DNA of 23,719 nucleotides, taken from contig CAAFJI010000229.1 of assembly GCA_900763175.1 (NCBI GenBank), forward strand, positions 1 to 23,719, written 5' to 3'. Of the stretch, positions 7,410 through 15,955 are shown in pieces; the stretch's first letter is position 1, and every line of letters starts with the position of its first letter. Under the pieces are notes generated by a model. The model was given only the letters and a program-made list of their open reading frames with translations. It made no database searches and was not told where the DNA came from. Made by a program: the position numbers and the translations under genes. The stretch comes from Lachnospiraceae bacterium (lineage in GTDB: Bacteria; Bacillota; Clostridia; Lachnospirales; Lachnospiraceae).

Positions 7410-8189
7410 TTATGCTTCTTTTACCGCAGCCTTCATGGATTTTACATAATCACGCACATAAGGAACACAGCTTTCCCCATAGGCAGCACACAGCTTTACG
7501 ATGGCAGAGCCTACGATAGCGCCGTCTGACTGGGCTGCCATTTTTTTCGCCTGCTCTGGTGTGGAGATTCCAAATCCAACAGCGCAGGGAATATCCTTTG
7601 CAGCTTTTACCAGCTTTACCATTGCTCCAATGTCTGTAGTGATCGTCGTTCTGGTTCCGGTGACTCCCAGAGAGGAAACGCAGTACACGAAGCCGTTTGC
7701 TTCCCCGGCGATCTGGCTGATACGCTCATGGGAGGTGGGTGCGATCAGGGAAATCAGGTCAAGTCCATATTTTTTGCACACCACATCGAATTCTTCCTTT
7801 TCCTCAAAAGGCACATCCGGAAGAATCAGACCGTCCATTCCAATTTCCGCCGCTTTTTGGACAAAGCGCTCCGTTCCATAGGAAAACACAACGTTTGCGT
7901 AAGTCATAAATACCATAGGAATGTTGGATTTTTCACGGATTTTTATTACCATGTCAAAAATTTTATCTGTTGTTACGCCGCAGCTCAATGCTCTTACATT
8001 GGCTTCCTGGATCACAGGTCCCTCTGCGGTAGGGTCTGAAAAGGGGATTCCCAGCTCAATGATGTCTGCTCCGGCCTCTTCCATTGCATAGACCAGCTGC
8101 TCTGTAATTTCCAGGGACGGATCTCCGCAGGTGATAAAAGGTATGAAGGTTTTTCCCTTCTGAAATGCTTCTGTAATTCGGTTACTCAT
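7410..8189 (-). CDS. trpA: Tryptophan synthase alpha subunit
   Basis: A 259-residue TIM-barrel subunit that cleaves indole-3-glycerol phosphate to indole and glyceraldehyde 3-phosphate and passes indole to TrpB. FITCGDP is at about 18-24. The catalytic glutamate lies in ELGIPFSDP (E45). Further along are GFGIST and a phosphate-binding GSAIV. The residue corresponding to E. coli Asp60 is glutamate here (TAEGP rather than LADGP). The start MSNRITEAF was chosen over an upstream in-frame ATG because GGGGAGG precedes it at 5 bases. It overlaps trpB by 8 bases, indicating coupling. It is the last gene of the operon and is followed by the two repeat elements. Confidence 0.97.
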   Translation of the reverse strand: MSNRITEAFQKGKTFIPFITCGDPSLEITEQLVYAMEEAGADIIELGIPFSDPTAEGPVIQEANVRALSCGVTTDKIFDMVIKIREKSNIPMVFMTYANVVFSYGTERFVQKAAEIGMDGLILPDVPFEEKEEFDVVCKKYGLDLISLIAPTSHERISQIAGEANGFVYCVSSLGVTGTRTTITTDIGAMVKLVKAAKDIPCAVGFGISTPEQAKKMAAQSDGAIVGSAIVKLCAAYGESCVPYVRDYVKSMKAAVKEA

Positions 8190-9366
8190 GGATATCCTCC
8201 CCTCTGTATCTTGCGATTGCCGCACAGTCTTTGTCTCCACGGCCGGAAATTGTGATTACAACGCTCTGGTCCTTTCTCATTGCAGGAACGATTTTTCTCG
8301 CATAGGCAACTGCATGAGCGCTTTCTATGGCAGGAATGATTCCCTCTATACGGGAAAGATATTCAAAGGCTTCCACAGCCTCCTCATCTGTCACCGGCAC
8401 ATACTGGGCACGGCCTGTATCATAAAGATGTGCGTGCTCCGGTCCGATTCCCGGGTAGTCAAGGCCTGCGGAGATGGAGTATACCGGTGCGATCTGTCCA
8501 TATTCATCCTGGCAGAAATAAGATTTCATTCCATGGAAAATTCCAAGCTTTCCGGTGGCAATGGTTGCAGCTGTCTCGGCTGTGTTTACCCCACGGCCTG
8601 CTGCTTCACAGCCAATGAGCTGTACTTCCTTATCTTCAATAAAGTGATAAAAGGTTCCGATGGCATTGGAGCCGCCACCTACACAGGCAAGCACCGCATC
8701 CGGAAGCTTTCCTTCCTTTTCCAGCATCTGTTCCTTGATTTCCTTTGAAATAACTGCCTGGAAATCACGGACAATGGTGGGGAAAGGATGGGGACCCATG
8801 ACAGAGCCAAGTACATAGTGGGTGTCTGCAATACGGTTGGTCCACTCACGCATGGTTTCGGATACTGCATCCTTTAAGGTGGCAGTTCCGGAAGTAACCG
8901 GATGTACCTTTGCGCCCAGAAGACGCATTTTGTATACATTTAAGGCCTGACGCTCTGTATCCTCTTTTCCCATGAATACTTCACATTCCATTCCCATAAG
9001 AGCTGCTGCTGTGGCTGTGGCGACACCGTGCTGACCGGCTCCTGTCTCTGCAATGACACGGGTTTTTCCCATTTTCTTTGCAAGAAGCACCTGCCCCAGT
9101 ACATTATTGATCTTGTGAGCGCCGGTGTGGTTCAGATCCTCTCTTTTTAGATAAACCTTTGCGCCTCCCAGATTTTCTGTCATGTGGGCGGCATAATAGA
9201 GACGGGAAGGTCTGCCTGCATATTCGTTTAACAGCTCTGTAAGCTCCCGGTTGAACTCCGGGTCGTCTTTATAATGATTGTATGCCTCTTCCAGTTCGAT
9301 CACTGCGTTCATCAGTGTCTCTGGAATGTACTGGCCTCCGTGTATTCCAAATCTTCCTTTTGACAT
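8182..9366 (-). CDS. trpB: Tryptophan synthase beta subunit
   Basis: A 394-residue PLP enzyme that condenses indole with serine to form tryptophan in a complex with TrpA. The PLP lysine is K85 in HTGAHKINN, and the phosphate-binding GGGSNAIG loop is at about 230-237. ETGAGQHG (107-114) is the substrate carboxylate loop. The catalytic glutamate sits in this loop. Length is standard for the TrpB1 type. The ribosome binding site GAAAGGA is 10 bases before the ATG. A 135-base spacer separates it from trpF, longer than elsewhere in the operon. Confidence 0.98.
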   Translation of the reverse strand: MSKGRFGIHGGQYIPETLMNAVIELEEAYNHYKDDPEFNRELTELLNEYAGRPSRLYYAAHMTENLGGAKVYLKREDLNHTGAHKINNVLGQVLLAKKMGKTRVIAETGAGQHGVATATAAALMGMECEVFMGKEDTERQALNVYKMRLLGAKVHPVTSGTATLKDAVSETMREWTNRIADTHYVLGSVMGPHPFPTIVRDFQAVISKEIKEQMLEKEGKLPDAVLACVGGGSNAIGTFYHFIEDKEVQLIGCEAAGRGVNTAETAATIATGKLGIFHGMKSYFCQDEYGQIAPVYSISAGLDYPGIGPEHAHLYDTGRAQYVPVTDEEAVEAFEYLSRIEGIIPAIESAHAVAYARKIVPAMRKDQSVVITISGRGDKDCAAIARYRGEDIHE

Positions 9367-9501
9367 AACCGTGGTGTCCTTTCTATATTCATTCTCTCAG
9401 GTTCAAAAAATACTTTTGCTGACCGATATTTCAGTCCGTGCTGCATTCTTTGTGGCTTATCGGATTCCGATTAACCTTTCCTGCCTGATCTTTCGGATTT
9501 C

Positions 9502-10155
9502 TCAGCCGTTTAAATCCGCTTCTCTTTCTTTTCTGTAAGCTTCCAGGGTGTTGATCTGTTTCAGCATTTTTGCTGCCTGGCGGATTTTCGCCGGATCTTT
9601 TTTTCCCTCTGTTTCCAGGCTGCTGCTCATGTCAACTGCCCATGGATGAAGGGTGCCAACTGCCTGACGCAGGTTTTCCGGTCCGATTCCTCCTGCCAGA
9701 AAAAATGGCCTGCGCACCGGTGGTACCAGGGACCAGTCAAAGGGGATTCCTGTTCCACCGCTGCCCTGATCCAGAAGAATGTAATCAGCAGGGCTTCTCA
9801 GTGCCCTTTTTACATCTGCTTCTGTTTTAATGGAAAAAGCCTTGATCACCGGCTTTCCTGTCATATTCTGTATTTTCTCTATATAATCCTCATCTTCATT
9901 TCCGTGAAGCTGTGCTGCCCACAGGGTGCCATCTCTTAAAAGGGAGATGGGCAGCTCCGGTGGTGCATCTACGAAAACACCTACGGGAAGGATTTCCCTG
10001 TCCAGTCCCTTAACCAGGTCTTTTACCTGCTGAGCGGTAATGCTTCTTCTTTTCCCCGGTACTTCCAGGATAAATCCTGCAAAATCCGGCTTCACTTCGT
10101 TTACTGCGTCTATGTCCTCTTTACAGGTCAGACCGCAGATCTTTAACTTTGCCAT
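9502..10155 (-). CDS. trpF: Phosphoribosylanthranilate isomerase
   Basis: A 217-residue TIM-barrel enzyme converting N-(5-phosphoribosyl)anthranilate to the enol carboxyphenylaminodeoxyribulose phosphate. The catalytic cysteine is C7 in KICGLT and the catalytic aspartate is D129 in YILLDQGSGGTG. The phosphate-binding FLAGGI lies at about 152-157. The C-terminal 20 residues are charged and extend slightly past the usual end. An AGGAGG site is 7 bases before the ATG. It lies 41 bases downstream of trpC. Confidence 0.96.
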   Translation of the reverse strand: MAKLKICGLTCKEDIDAVNEVKPDFAGFILEVPGKRRSITAQQVKDLVKGLDREILPVGVFVDAPPELPISLLRDGTLWAAQLHGNEDEDYIEKIQNMTGKPVIKAFSIKTEADVKRALRSPADYILLDQGSGGTGIPFDWSLVPPVRRPFFLAGGIGPENLRQAVGTLHPWAVDMSSSLETEGKKDPAKIRQAAKMLKQINTLEAYRKEREADLNG

Positions 10156-10196
10156 TTATGAACCTCCTATCAGGCGGAATTTCGCAATCTGCTTTG

Positions 10197-11015
10197 CTAT
10201 TTGTCCATAGCCGAAGCAGATACGCAATTTCTGTTAAGCTTCTCCAATGCTTCTTTCTTATCCGGACTTCGCATCAGCGTTTCACCGATAAGCACTGCAT
10301 CTACTTTATTTTTCTGTAAAAGCCGGATATCCTCAGCTGTTTTGATTCCACTTTCTGATACAAACACCGTGTCCGCCGGAGCCATGCTGCGAAGGCGGAT
10401 GCTGTTTCCCATATCCACGGTGAAATCGTGGAGATTCCGGTTGTTCACTCCGATGATTTTCGCTCCCAGATTCAGGGCTCTGTCAGTTTCCCATTCGTCA
10501 TGTGCCTCCACCAATGCATCCAGCTTCAGTTCCCTGGCCAGCTCTCCAAAAGCCTTCAGCCGGGCATTGTCCAGGATGGCACAGATCAGAAGTACTGCGG
10601 AGGCTCCCATTGCTTTTGCCTGATAGATCATATATTCATCTACGGTAAAATCCTTTCTCAGCACAGGAAGCTTCACAGTCTGTGCAATTTCCTGAAGGTA
10701 GTGGTCTGCCCCCTGAAAATAAAAGGGCTCTGTGAGGCAGGAAATTGCAGAAGCTCCTGCCTCCTCGTATTCCTTTGCAATGGACAGATAAGGGAAGTCT
10801 GGTGCAATCAGTCCTTTTGAGGGGGATGCCTTTTTTACCTCACAAATATAAGACATTCCAGGCTTTTTTAAAGCATCCAGAAAGCTGATTTTTTCCTGGG
10901 CTGCTTTTGCAGCGTCACAGTTCTGCTTGCTGATCAGTTCCCTTAACGGGACTTTAAACTTTTCTTCGTCGATCCGTTCTTTTGTCCGTGCTGCGATTTC
11001 ATTTAATATACTCAT
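10197..11015 (-). CDS. trpC: Indole-3-glycerol phosphate synthase
   Basis: A 272-residue TIM-barrel enzyme that closes the indole ring in tryptophan synthesis. Signature regions are CEVKKASPSKG (about 58-68), the catalytic lysine in LRKDF (119-123), the NNRNLHDF loop (191-198) and VSESGI (219-224). It is a stand-alone IGPS, not fused to TrpF. The ATG is preceded by AGGGGA. It lies 60 bases after trpD; that gap holds a small GCTATA/TATAGC hairpin without a T-run, so no terminator is inferred. Confidence 0.97.
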   Translation of the reverse strand: MSILNEIAARTKERIDEEKFKVPLRELISKQNCDAAKAAQEKISFLDALKKPGMSYICEVKKASPSKGLIAPDFPYLSIAKEYEEAGASAISCLTEPFYFQGADHYLQEIAQTVKLPVLRKDFTVDEYMIYQAKAMGASAVLLICAILDNARLKAFGELARELKLDALVEAHDEWETDRALNLGAKIIGVNNRNLHDFTVDMGNSIRLRSMAPADTVFVSESGIKTAEDIRLLQKNKVDAVLIGETLMRSPDKKEALEKLNRNCVSASAMDK

Positions 11016-11075
11016 GGTAGTTCCCCTGTGTTTTGTTTCGTTCTGCCCGCTATATCCCCTATAGCAGCCTTTCCT

Positions 11076-12089
11076 TTATTCCTCGTTGCTCTTTTCAATA
11101 AATTCTTCCAGCTTCTTAAGGGCTGCACCGCTGTCAATGAGGGATTCTGCCATTTTTACGCCAGCTTCCATTGTATCTGCTTTTCCGGCAATGTAAAGGG
11201 CTGCACCTGCATTCAGGCATACTGCCTGGCGCTTTGCCCCTGATTCCCTGCCCTCCAGGATTGCTCTTGTGATAGCTGCATTTTCCTGTGGTGTTCCGCC
11301 CTGAAGTGTTTCTTTTTCACAGCGGGTGTAACCAAATTGCTCAGGTGTCAGCTCGTAGGAGGTGAAGGTGCCGTCTTTGATCTCGCATACAGAGGTAGGT
11401 GCACTCATGGAGATTTCATCCAGGCTGTCCTGTCCGTATACTACCATTCCTCTTGTAACTCCAAGGTTTGCCATAACCTGTGCCAGAGGCTGTACCAGTG
11501 CTTCGTCATATACGCCCATCAGCTCCATGTTGGCTCCGGCCGGATTACTAAGTGGTCCAAGGATGTTGAATACGGTTCGGATTCCCAGCTCTTTTCGGAT
11601 TGGTGCCACATATTTCATGGCTATGTGGTAATTCTGTGCGAACAGGAAGCAGATTCCGATGTTTTTCAGAAGCTCCTCGCTTTTTTCCGGCGGGATGGTA
11701 ATCTTCACCCCAAGAGCTTCCAGAACGTCTGCTGCTCCTGATTTGGAGGAGGCAGCACGGTTTCCATGCTTTGCCACAGGAACTCCTCCAGCTGCGATTA
11801 CCAGGGAAGCGGTTGTGGAAATGTTGAAGGAATTGGAACCGTCACCGCCTGTTCCTACGATTTCCAGGACATCCATATCGTGGAGAAGTTTGATGCAGTG
11901 TGCCCGCATACCAGCTGCGGATGCGGTAATCTCCTCAATGGTTTCGCCTTTTAATGCAAGTGCAGTCAGGTAGGCTGACATCTGGACAGGTGTTGCCTTT
12001 CCGCTCATGATCTCGTCCATAACAGCTTCTGCTTCTTCGTATCCAAGGTTTTGTTTTTTTGATAATTTGATAATGCTTTCTCTGATCAT
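11076..12089 (-). CDS. trpD: Anthranilate phosphoribosyltransferase
   Basis: A 337-residue enzyme joining anthranilate to PRPP. The phosphate-binding GTGGDGSNSFNIST is at about 79-92 and KHGNRAASSKSGAAD at 107-121. LGPLSNPA is the third family motif. It is a separate enzyme, not fused to TrpG. The start MIRESIIKLS is supported by GAGAGGAG 9 bases upstream; an in-frame ATG 17 codons earlier lacks support. The 180-base spacer back to trpG carries a decayed repeat copy, making it the longest gap in the operon. Confidence 0.97.
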   Translation of the reverse strand: MIRESIIKLSKKQNLGYEEAEAVMDEIMSGKATPVQMSAYLTALALKGETIEEITASAAGMRAHCIKLLHDMDVLEIVGTGGDGSNSFNISTTASLVIAAGGVPVAKHGNRAASSKSGAADVLEALGVKITIPPEKSEELLKNIGICFLFAQNYHIAMKYVAPIRKELGIRTVFNILGPLSNPAGANMELMGVYDEALVQPLAQVMANLGVTRGMVVYGQDSLDEISMSAPTSVCEIKDGTFTSYELTPEQFGYTRCEKETLQGGTPQENAAITRAILEGRESGAKRQAVCLNAGAALYIAGKADTMEAGVKMAESLIDSGAALKKLEEFIEKSNEE

Positions 12090-12154
12090 TGTTTTGGTCT
12101 CCTCTCTGCAAGAACTTCTCGATTTATGCTTCCATGCCACAATTCGGTGTTTTT

Positions 12155-12265
12155 ATAAAATGTACGTCACTGCTGGCGGGAAATTTTCCCGGATGAAGGG
12201 CACCACGGCAAGCTGATACCTCCGAACCCGGAATGAATATCCTGCCAAATAAGCTAATTGCAATC
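12155..12265. repeat. Decayed copy of the TAGAGC-type element in the trpG-trpD spacer
   Basis: The stretch ACGTCACTGCTGGCGGGAAA (12164-12183) matches GCGTCACAGTTTGTGGGAAA in the complete element (7246-7265). Similarity goes on through GGATGA-GGGC and CCGAA--CGG to a TTGCA near the far end, in the same order and orientation. The terminal inverted repeats are no longer clear. It is inside the operon, so it is transcribed as part of the trp message. Confidence 0.6.
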
Positions 12266-12269
12266 TTCT

Positions 12270-12842
12270 TTATCTCCTGGCATTTAAGAAATTTTCGATC
12301 ATCTTTTTTCCATCTGGTGTCATAACAGATTCCGGGTGAAACTGAACGCCGTATACCGGGTACTTCTGATGTTCTACTGCCATTACTTCCCCGTCCTCGG
12401 ATCTGGCAGTTATCAGAAGTTCTTCCGGAAGGGTTTCCTCTCTGGCTGCCAGGGAATGGTATCTGGCTGCTTTGAATACTTTTGGAAGTCCGTTTAACAG
12501 GACACTGTCACCTTCTCTTATCATGTCGTCCTGCTTTCCATGCTTCAGCTCTTTTGCATAGGTCACTACACCACCAAAGGCTTCGCAGATGCTCTGGTGT
12601 CCCAGGCACACCCCAAGGATGGGGATTTCTCCTGCCAGAGCCTTTATCACCGGGATACAGATTCCTGCGTCCTCTGGCTTGCCAGGCCCTGGGGAAAGGA
12701 CGATGGCGGATGGACTCAGGGCTCTGATTTCTTCTATGTCAATCTCATCATTTCGCACGACTTTGATGTCTGGATCCACGGAGCCGATAAGCTGATAAAG
12801 GTTATAGGAAAAGCTATCATAATTATCTACCAGTAAAATCAT
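12270..12842 (-). CDS. trpG: Anthranilate synthase glutamine amidotransferase subunit
   Basis: A 190-residue class I glutaminase that supplies ammonia to TrpE. It has the oxyanion segment SPGPGKPEDAG (50-60), the nucleophile C79 in LGVCLGHQSI, and the histidine/glutamate pair of QFHPES (H169, E171). It starts MILLVDNYDSFSYN, typical of the family. Its ATG shares bases with the trpE TGA stop (ATGA overlap), with GAGGG upstream inside trpE, so it is translationally coupled to trpE and made in balanced amounts. It could also serve a PabA role in folate synthesis, as in some Firmicutes; this cannot be decided here. Confidence 0.97.
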   Translation of the reverse strand: MILLVDNYDSFSYNLYQLIGSVDPDIKVVRNDEIDIEEIRALSPSAIVLSPGPGKPEDAGICIPVIKALAGEIPILGVCLGHQSICEAFGGVVTYAKELKHGKQDDMIREGDSVLLNGLPKVFKAARYHSLAAREETLPEELLITARSEDGEVMAVEHQKYPVYGVQFHPESVMTPDGKKMIENFLNARR

Positions 12843-14335
12843 TCCAATCCCTCCTCTGCCTGTCTGATGGCTCTCACTACAGCTTTTGCCTTGTTCTGGC
12901 ATTCTTCAAATTCTTTTTCCGGTACACTGTCTGCCACGATTCCGGCTCCGGAGCGGATGCAGATCTCCTCTTTCTTTTTATAGACCAGGCGGATAGCAAT
13001 GCACACATCCAGGTTTCCAGTGAAATCCACATAGCCGATGGCGCCACCGTATATTCCACGTTTGCTCTGCTCCAGCTCCTGAATAATCTGGCAGGCTCTG
13101 AATTTTGGTGCTCCTGACAGGGTTCCTGCCGGTAAGATCGCATCCACTGCGTCTATGGCATCCTTGCCTTCTTTTATGGTTCCGGTTACGGTGGAGCCCA
13201 AATGCATCACACAGGAATAACGCTCTACGGTTAAATATTTTTCTACTTTTACCGTTCCAAGCTCACTGATTTTTCCAATATCGTTTCTGCCAAGGTCTAC
13301 CAGCATATTGTGCTCTGCCAGCTCTTTTTCATCCTGAAGAAGGTCTTTTTCCAGTGCTTTGTCTTCCTCTGGTGTCTTTCCTCTTGGCCTTGTTCCTGCA
13401 AGGGGAAAGGTGCTCAGCTTTCCGTGCTCCAGCTTTACCAGTGTCTCCGGAGAAGCTCCGGCGATTTCAATGTCATCACTGGAGAAGTAGAACATATAGG
13501 GAGAGGGATTGGTGGCTCTTAGAACACGGTAGGTATCAAAGAGGCTGCCGCTGGCTTTTGCCCGCATGGGGTTGGATAATACCACCTGGAAAATATCCCC
13601 CTCTTTGATATAATGTTTTGCTTTTTCCACCATGCCACAGTATTTTTCCTTTGGAAACTGTGGAGAAATCTCTGATTTCAGCTGGATTGGTGGAAAAGTC
13701 TTTTTCTCTCCTTTTTTGATCATGGCTGCCATTTCTTCCAGCTTCTTCTGGGCATTCTGGTAAGATTTTTCCAGATTCTCTGTCATCACGCCGGTAATAA
13801 GGAGTATCTTCTGGCGGTAATGGTCAAAGGCAATGACTTCGTTAAAAAGCATTAAGTCTAAGTCCCGAAAATCTTCCTGTTCCTCGTCTGTCAGCTTCAG
13901 CTTTGGCTCGCTGTATTTGATGTAATCATAGGAAAAGTAGCCCACCAGGCCACCGGTAAAGGCTGGCATATTTTCCATTACCGGGCTTTTGTATTTCTCA
14001 ATGATCTTACGGATGGCATCTCCGGGATGTTTCACCTCCTGGAAGGTTTCCTGGTTTTTTCCATCTGCCTTCTCTGGCTCGGTGGTGCGGATTCTCAGGT
14101 GTCCATCTGTGCAGGTGATTTCCATGGACGGATCATATCCCAGGAAAGAGTAACGGCCCCACACCTCGTTCTGGCTGGCACTTTCCAGCAGATAACAGTG
14201 ATGGCTTGCATTGTGAAGGATTCTCATCATTTCCACAGGTGTATAGCGGTCTGCATATAATTCTTTGCATACAGGGATTCTTTTATAGGTTCCGGCTGAT
14301 GCAAGTTTGCTGATTGTCTCAAATGTTGGATACAT
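12839..14335 (-). CDS. trpE: Anthranilate synthase component I
   Basis: A 498-residue chorismate-using enzyme that, with TrpG, makes anthranilate, the first committed step of tryptophan synthesis. The N-terminal LLES (49-52) is the segment that binds tryptophan for feedback inhibition. The C-terminal chorismate domain shows MHLGSTVTG, LSGAPKFRA and CIRSGAGIVADS. Length is normal. A GGAGGTG ribosome binding site precedes the ATG. About 140 bases separate the start from the leader terminator. It is first in the operon and is controlled by the upstream T-box. Confidence 0.97.
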   Translation of the reverse strand: MYPTFETISKLASAGTYKRIPVCKELYADRYTPVEMMRILHNASHHCYLLESASQNEVWGRYSFLGYDPSMEITCTDGHLRIRTTEPEKADGKNQETFQEVKHPGDAIRKIIEKYKSPVMENMPAFTGGLVGYFSYDYIKYSEPKLKLTDEEQEDFRDLDLMLFNEVIAFDHYRQKILLITGVMTENLEKSYQNAQKKLEEMAAMIKKGEKKTFPPIQLKSEISPQFPKEKYCGMVEKAKHYIKEGDIFQVVLSNPMRAKASGSLFDTYRVLRATNPSPYMFYFSSDDIEIAGASPETLVKLEHGKLSTFPLAGTRPRGKTPEEDKALEKDLLQDEKELAEHNMLVDLGRNDIGKISELGTVKVEKYLTVERYSCVMHLGSTVTGTIKEGKDAIDAVDAILPAGTLSGAPKFRACQIIQELEQSKRGIYGGAIGYVDFTGNLDVCIAIRLVYKKKEEICIRSGAGIVADSVPEKEFEECQNKAKAVVRAIRQAEEGLE

Positions 14336-14473
14336 AAAACACCTCCGTTATTTTTTTCCTGTTGCCTTGCCGACTCGTTGGTTCTTCAAGAAAAATACCG
14401 CTCTAGGTTGGTTGCTCCAGCGATATAATTTCTCCTGCCACTTCTTGCTCCTGCCTGGAGGGCTTTTATGCAA

Positions 14474-14525
14474 TAAGAAAGACCCGTCCCAGACAGAACT
14501 TCTTTGTTTCTGTCAAGGACGGGTC
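14474..14525 (-). terminator. T-box-controlled leader terminator of the trp operon
   Basis: On the minus strand, GACCCGTCC pairs with GGACGGGTC (14517-14525 with 14481-14489). A second inner stem GACAGAA/TTCTGTC follows, and the hairpin ends in TTTCTT. It lies directly after the T-box sequence and would stop transcription when tRNA-Trp is charged. Confidence 0.9.
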
Positions 14526-14795
14526 ATATTATACTTCCCGCGGTGCCACCTTGCTTCACGATCCTCTATCATGCTCTTATCGGAATACTATCATACTCCT
14601 GACAACTGACGTATGTCTTACGTCACATCATACTCGGCATATCAAACCCCTGTGCAAATACTGTGGTTCTTCTGTTCTGCCTTTCCATGTGCCCTCAGCG
14701 GCCCATTTAACAAACTGCGTTACCATCCGGTTCTCAGCCTCCCGGACTCTCTGTGGGTGCATGAATGTTTTTATCCCCGCTTCATCGGTTTAATC
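14476..14795 (-). promoter_or_regulatory. T-box riboswitch, tRNA-Trp-responsive, of the trp operon
   Basis: The T-box sequence AAGGTGGCACCGCGG is plain on the minus strand at about 14539-14553. Upstream is a stem I with the base pair AGCGG/CCGCT, an AGAGAG bulge region and a distal CCGG-containing stem. The specifier is read as TGG (14703-14705), just 5' of the closing strand GCCGCT, which fits tryptophan. Uncharged tRNA-Trp would pair with the specifier and the T-box and favour antitermination. The T-box identity is certain; the specifier position comes from hand folding. Confidence 0.93.
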
Positions 14796-14816
14796 TGTTG
14801 AATTAAATTTTTAAAT

Positions 14817-14845
14817 AAAATACCATGTACTGTGCAAATTGTCAA
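14817..14845 (-). promoter_or_regulatory. Sigma-A promoter of the trp operon
   Basis: TTGACA (14840-14845), a 17-base spacer and TATTTT (14817-14822) lie on the minus strand. The predicted start is a few bases before the T-box stem I, as expected for a T-box leader. Confidence 0.8.
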
Positions 14846-14962
14846 GCACTTTTTTCGATGATTTTTCCAATCTGATGCGGACACTGCATTCACATGTTCA
14901 ACCTCTTCTTTTTTATTAGAGATAATGTTTTCCAAACACACACTGACAAATTATCCCAGCCA

Positions 14963-15009
14963 ATAAAAAAAGACCTGCCAGGCAGTTTCCGTGCTTGGAG
15001 GCAGGTCTT
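14963..15009 (-). terminator. Intrinsic terminator of rhaD
   Basis: AAGACCTGCC (14970-14979) and GGCAGGTCTT (15000-15009) form a 10-base-pair stem, followed on the minus strand by a T-run. It sits 15 bases after the aldolase stop and insulates the trp promoter. The stretch between it and the trp promoter (14870-14960) shows no gene. Confidence 0.9.
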
Positions 15010-15024
15010 GAGAATTTAAGGGTT

Positions 15025-15858
15025 TTACTGTTCTTTTTCGTAGAGAAATTCCTCTGGAAGGGTTACGTGGAAGTCTTTTGCTACGGCTCTGAAATCGTCT
15101 GGGGTAATAGTCTGGAGCTTTCTTGGAGCCATTGACATTACTTTTACCAGAATTTCAGCGGATTTCTCTACGGTGTGGAGAAGTCCAAAGGTCAGGTCAA
15201 AATCCTCACCGGAGCAGAACATTCCGTGATGTGCCCAGATGACAACGTCATATTTCTTCATCAGCTCCGCTGTTTTTACTGCGATTTCTCTTCCGCCTGG
15301 TACCATCCAGCCTACTACGCCAACACCGTCTGGGAATACAACCGGACACTCTGTTGCAGATTCCCAAAGCTCTCTTGTAAATACCTTGTCATCCAGTGGA
15401 AGTACAAAGGTAAGAGCAATGGTGTTTGTTGTGTGTGCATGGTAGATAACACGGTGTCTGCCGTTTGTCAGCTTTTTCTTTACCTCATGGTTCATAAGAT
15501 GAGTGGGAAGCTCACTGGTAGGACGGCCGCCTTCTACAAGCCCCCAGCGAATCCTGTAGTTTACTCCCTTGTCGTCAAGCTCGATGATGGCAAGGCAGGC
15601 TTCCGGATCTACTGCAATGTTACGGAAATATTTGCCGCTTCCTGTTACAAGGAAAAACTCGCCAGCAAGTCCCGGTACCTCGGTACCGATCGGCTGCCAT
15701 TCTCCTGGCATATTTAAACGTGGGCGGATCATCTCCACCTCTTCTGCTTTCAGACGATAACTTAAGTTTCCGCCGTTTCTCTCATGCCAGCCCTGCTGAA
15801 AACCATCGTCTGCCATTTTGATAAAGCCCTTCATAAATTTGGAATCTAAAATCTTCAT
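15025..15858 (-). CDS. rhaD: L-rhamnulose-1-phosphate aldolase (class II aldolase)
   Basis: A 277-residue zinc aldolase expected to split rhamnulose 1-phosphate into dihydroxyacetone phosphate and lactaldehyde. Alignment from memory to E. coli RhaD is close: GWHERNGGNLS (23-33), VTGSGKYFRN (71-80), the catalytic glutamate E116 in TSELPTH, zinc ligands H140 and H142 in YHAHTTN, H211 in AHHGMF, and ECPVVFPDGVG (170-180). The start has AAGGAG 8 bases upstream. The gene stands alone, with no rhamnose kinase, isomerase or transporter in the window. It has its own terminator and a long leader of about 250 bases containing a decayed repeat. Action on fuculose 1-phosphate is less likely given the residue pattern. 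Confidence 0.93.
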   Translation of the reverse strand: MKILDSKFMKGFIKMADDGFQQGWHERNGGNLSYRLKAEEVEMIRPRLNMPGEWQPIGTEVPGLAGEFFLVTGSGKYFRNIAVDPEACLAIIELDDKGVNYRIRWGLVEGGRPTSELPTHLMNHEVKKKLTNGRHRVIYHAHTTNTIALTFVLPLDDKVFTRELWESATECPVVFPDGVGVVGWMVPGGREIAVKTAELMKKYDVVIWAHHGMFCSGEDFDLTFGLLHTVEKSAEILVKVMSMAPRKLQTITPDDFRAVAKDFHVTLPEEFLYEKEQ

Positions 15859-15891
15859 ACCATCTTCTCCTTTTCAAGTGAATCCTATTCC

Positions 15892-15955
15892 CACAATGCC
15901 TTCTCTGAAATACGTCACATTTTGAGGGAAATTTCTTCTGGTATCGCCGGCTGCC
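15892..15955. repeat. Decayed copy of the TAGAGC-type element in the rhaD leader
   Basis: AATGCCTTCT followed by ACGTCACATTTTGAGGGAAA (15912-15931) matches the corresponding arm of the complete element (AATGCTTTCT, then GCGTCACAGTTTGTGGGAAA at 7246-7265). The order and orientation are the same. The right half is not recognisable. It lies 33 bases upstream of the rhaD start codon. The remainder of 15956-16111 shows no gene or clear motif. Confidence 0.55.

Noticed and set aside
7056..7529. Plus-strand open frame across the repeats downstream of trpA
   Set aside because: It is made of the palindromic elements and runs into trpA antisense; peptide similarity to other frames in the window only reflects the shared repeat.
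9367..9501. Spacer between trpF and trpB as another repeat copy
   Set aside because: A stretch like AAAGTATTTTTTGAACCTGAGAG faintly resembles the junction at 7195-7215, but the match is short and there are no inverted ends. I see nothing firm in this spacer.
14336..14475. Second (tandem) T-box between the leader terminator and trpE
   Set aside because: No second GGTGG-ACCGCG sequence or terminator is present in these 140 bases.
14870..14960. TTTTCCAAACACACACTG near 14931 as a decayed element end
   Set aside because: About 12 bases match the element terminus, but no second arm or core is present; chance cannot be excluded.
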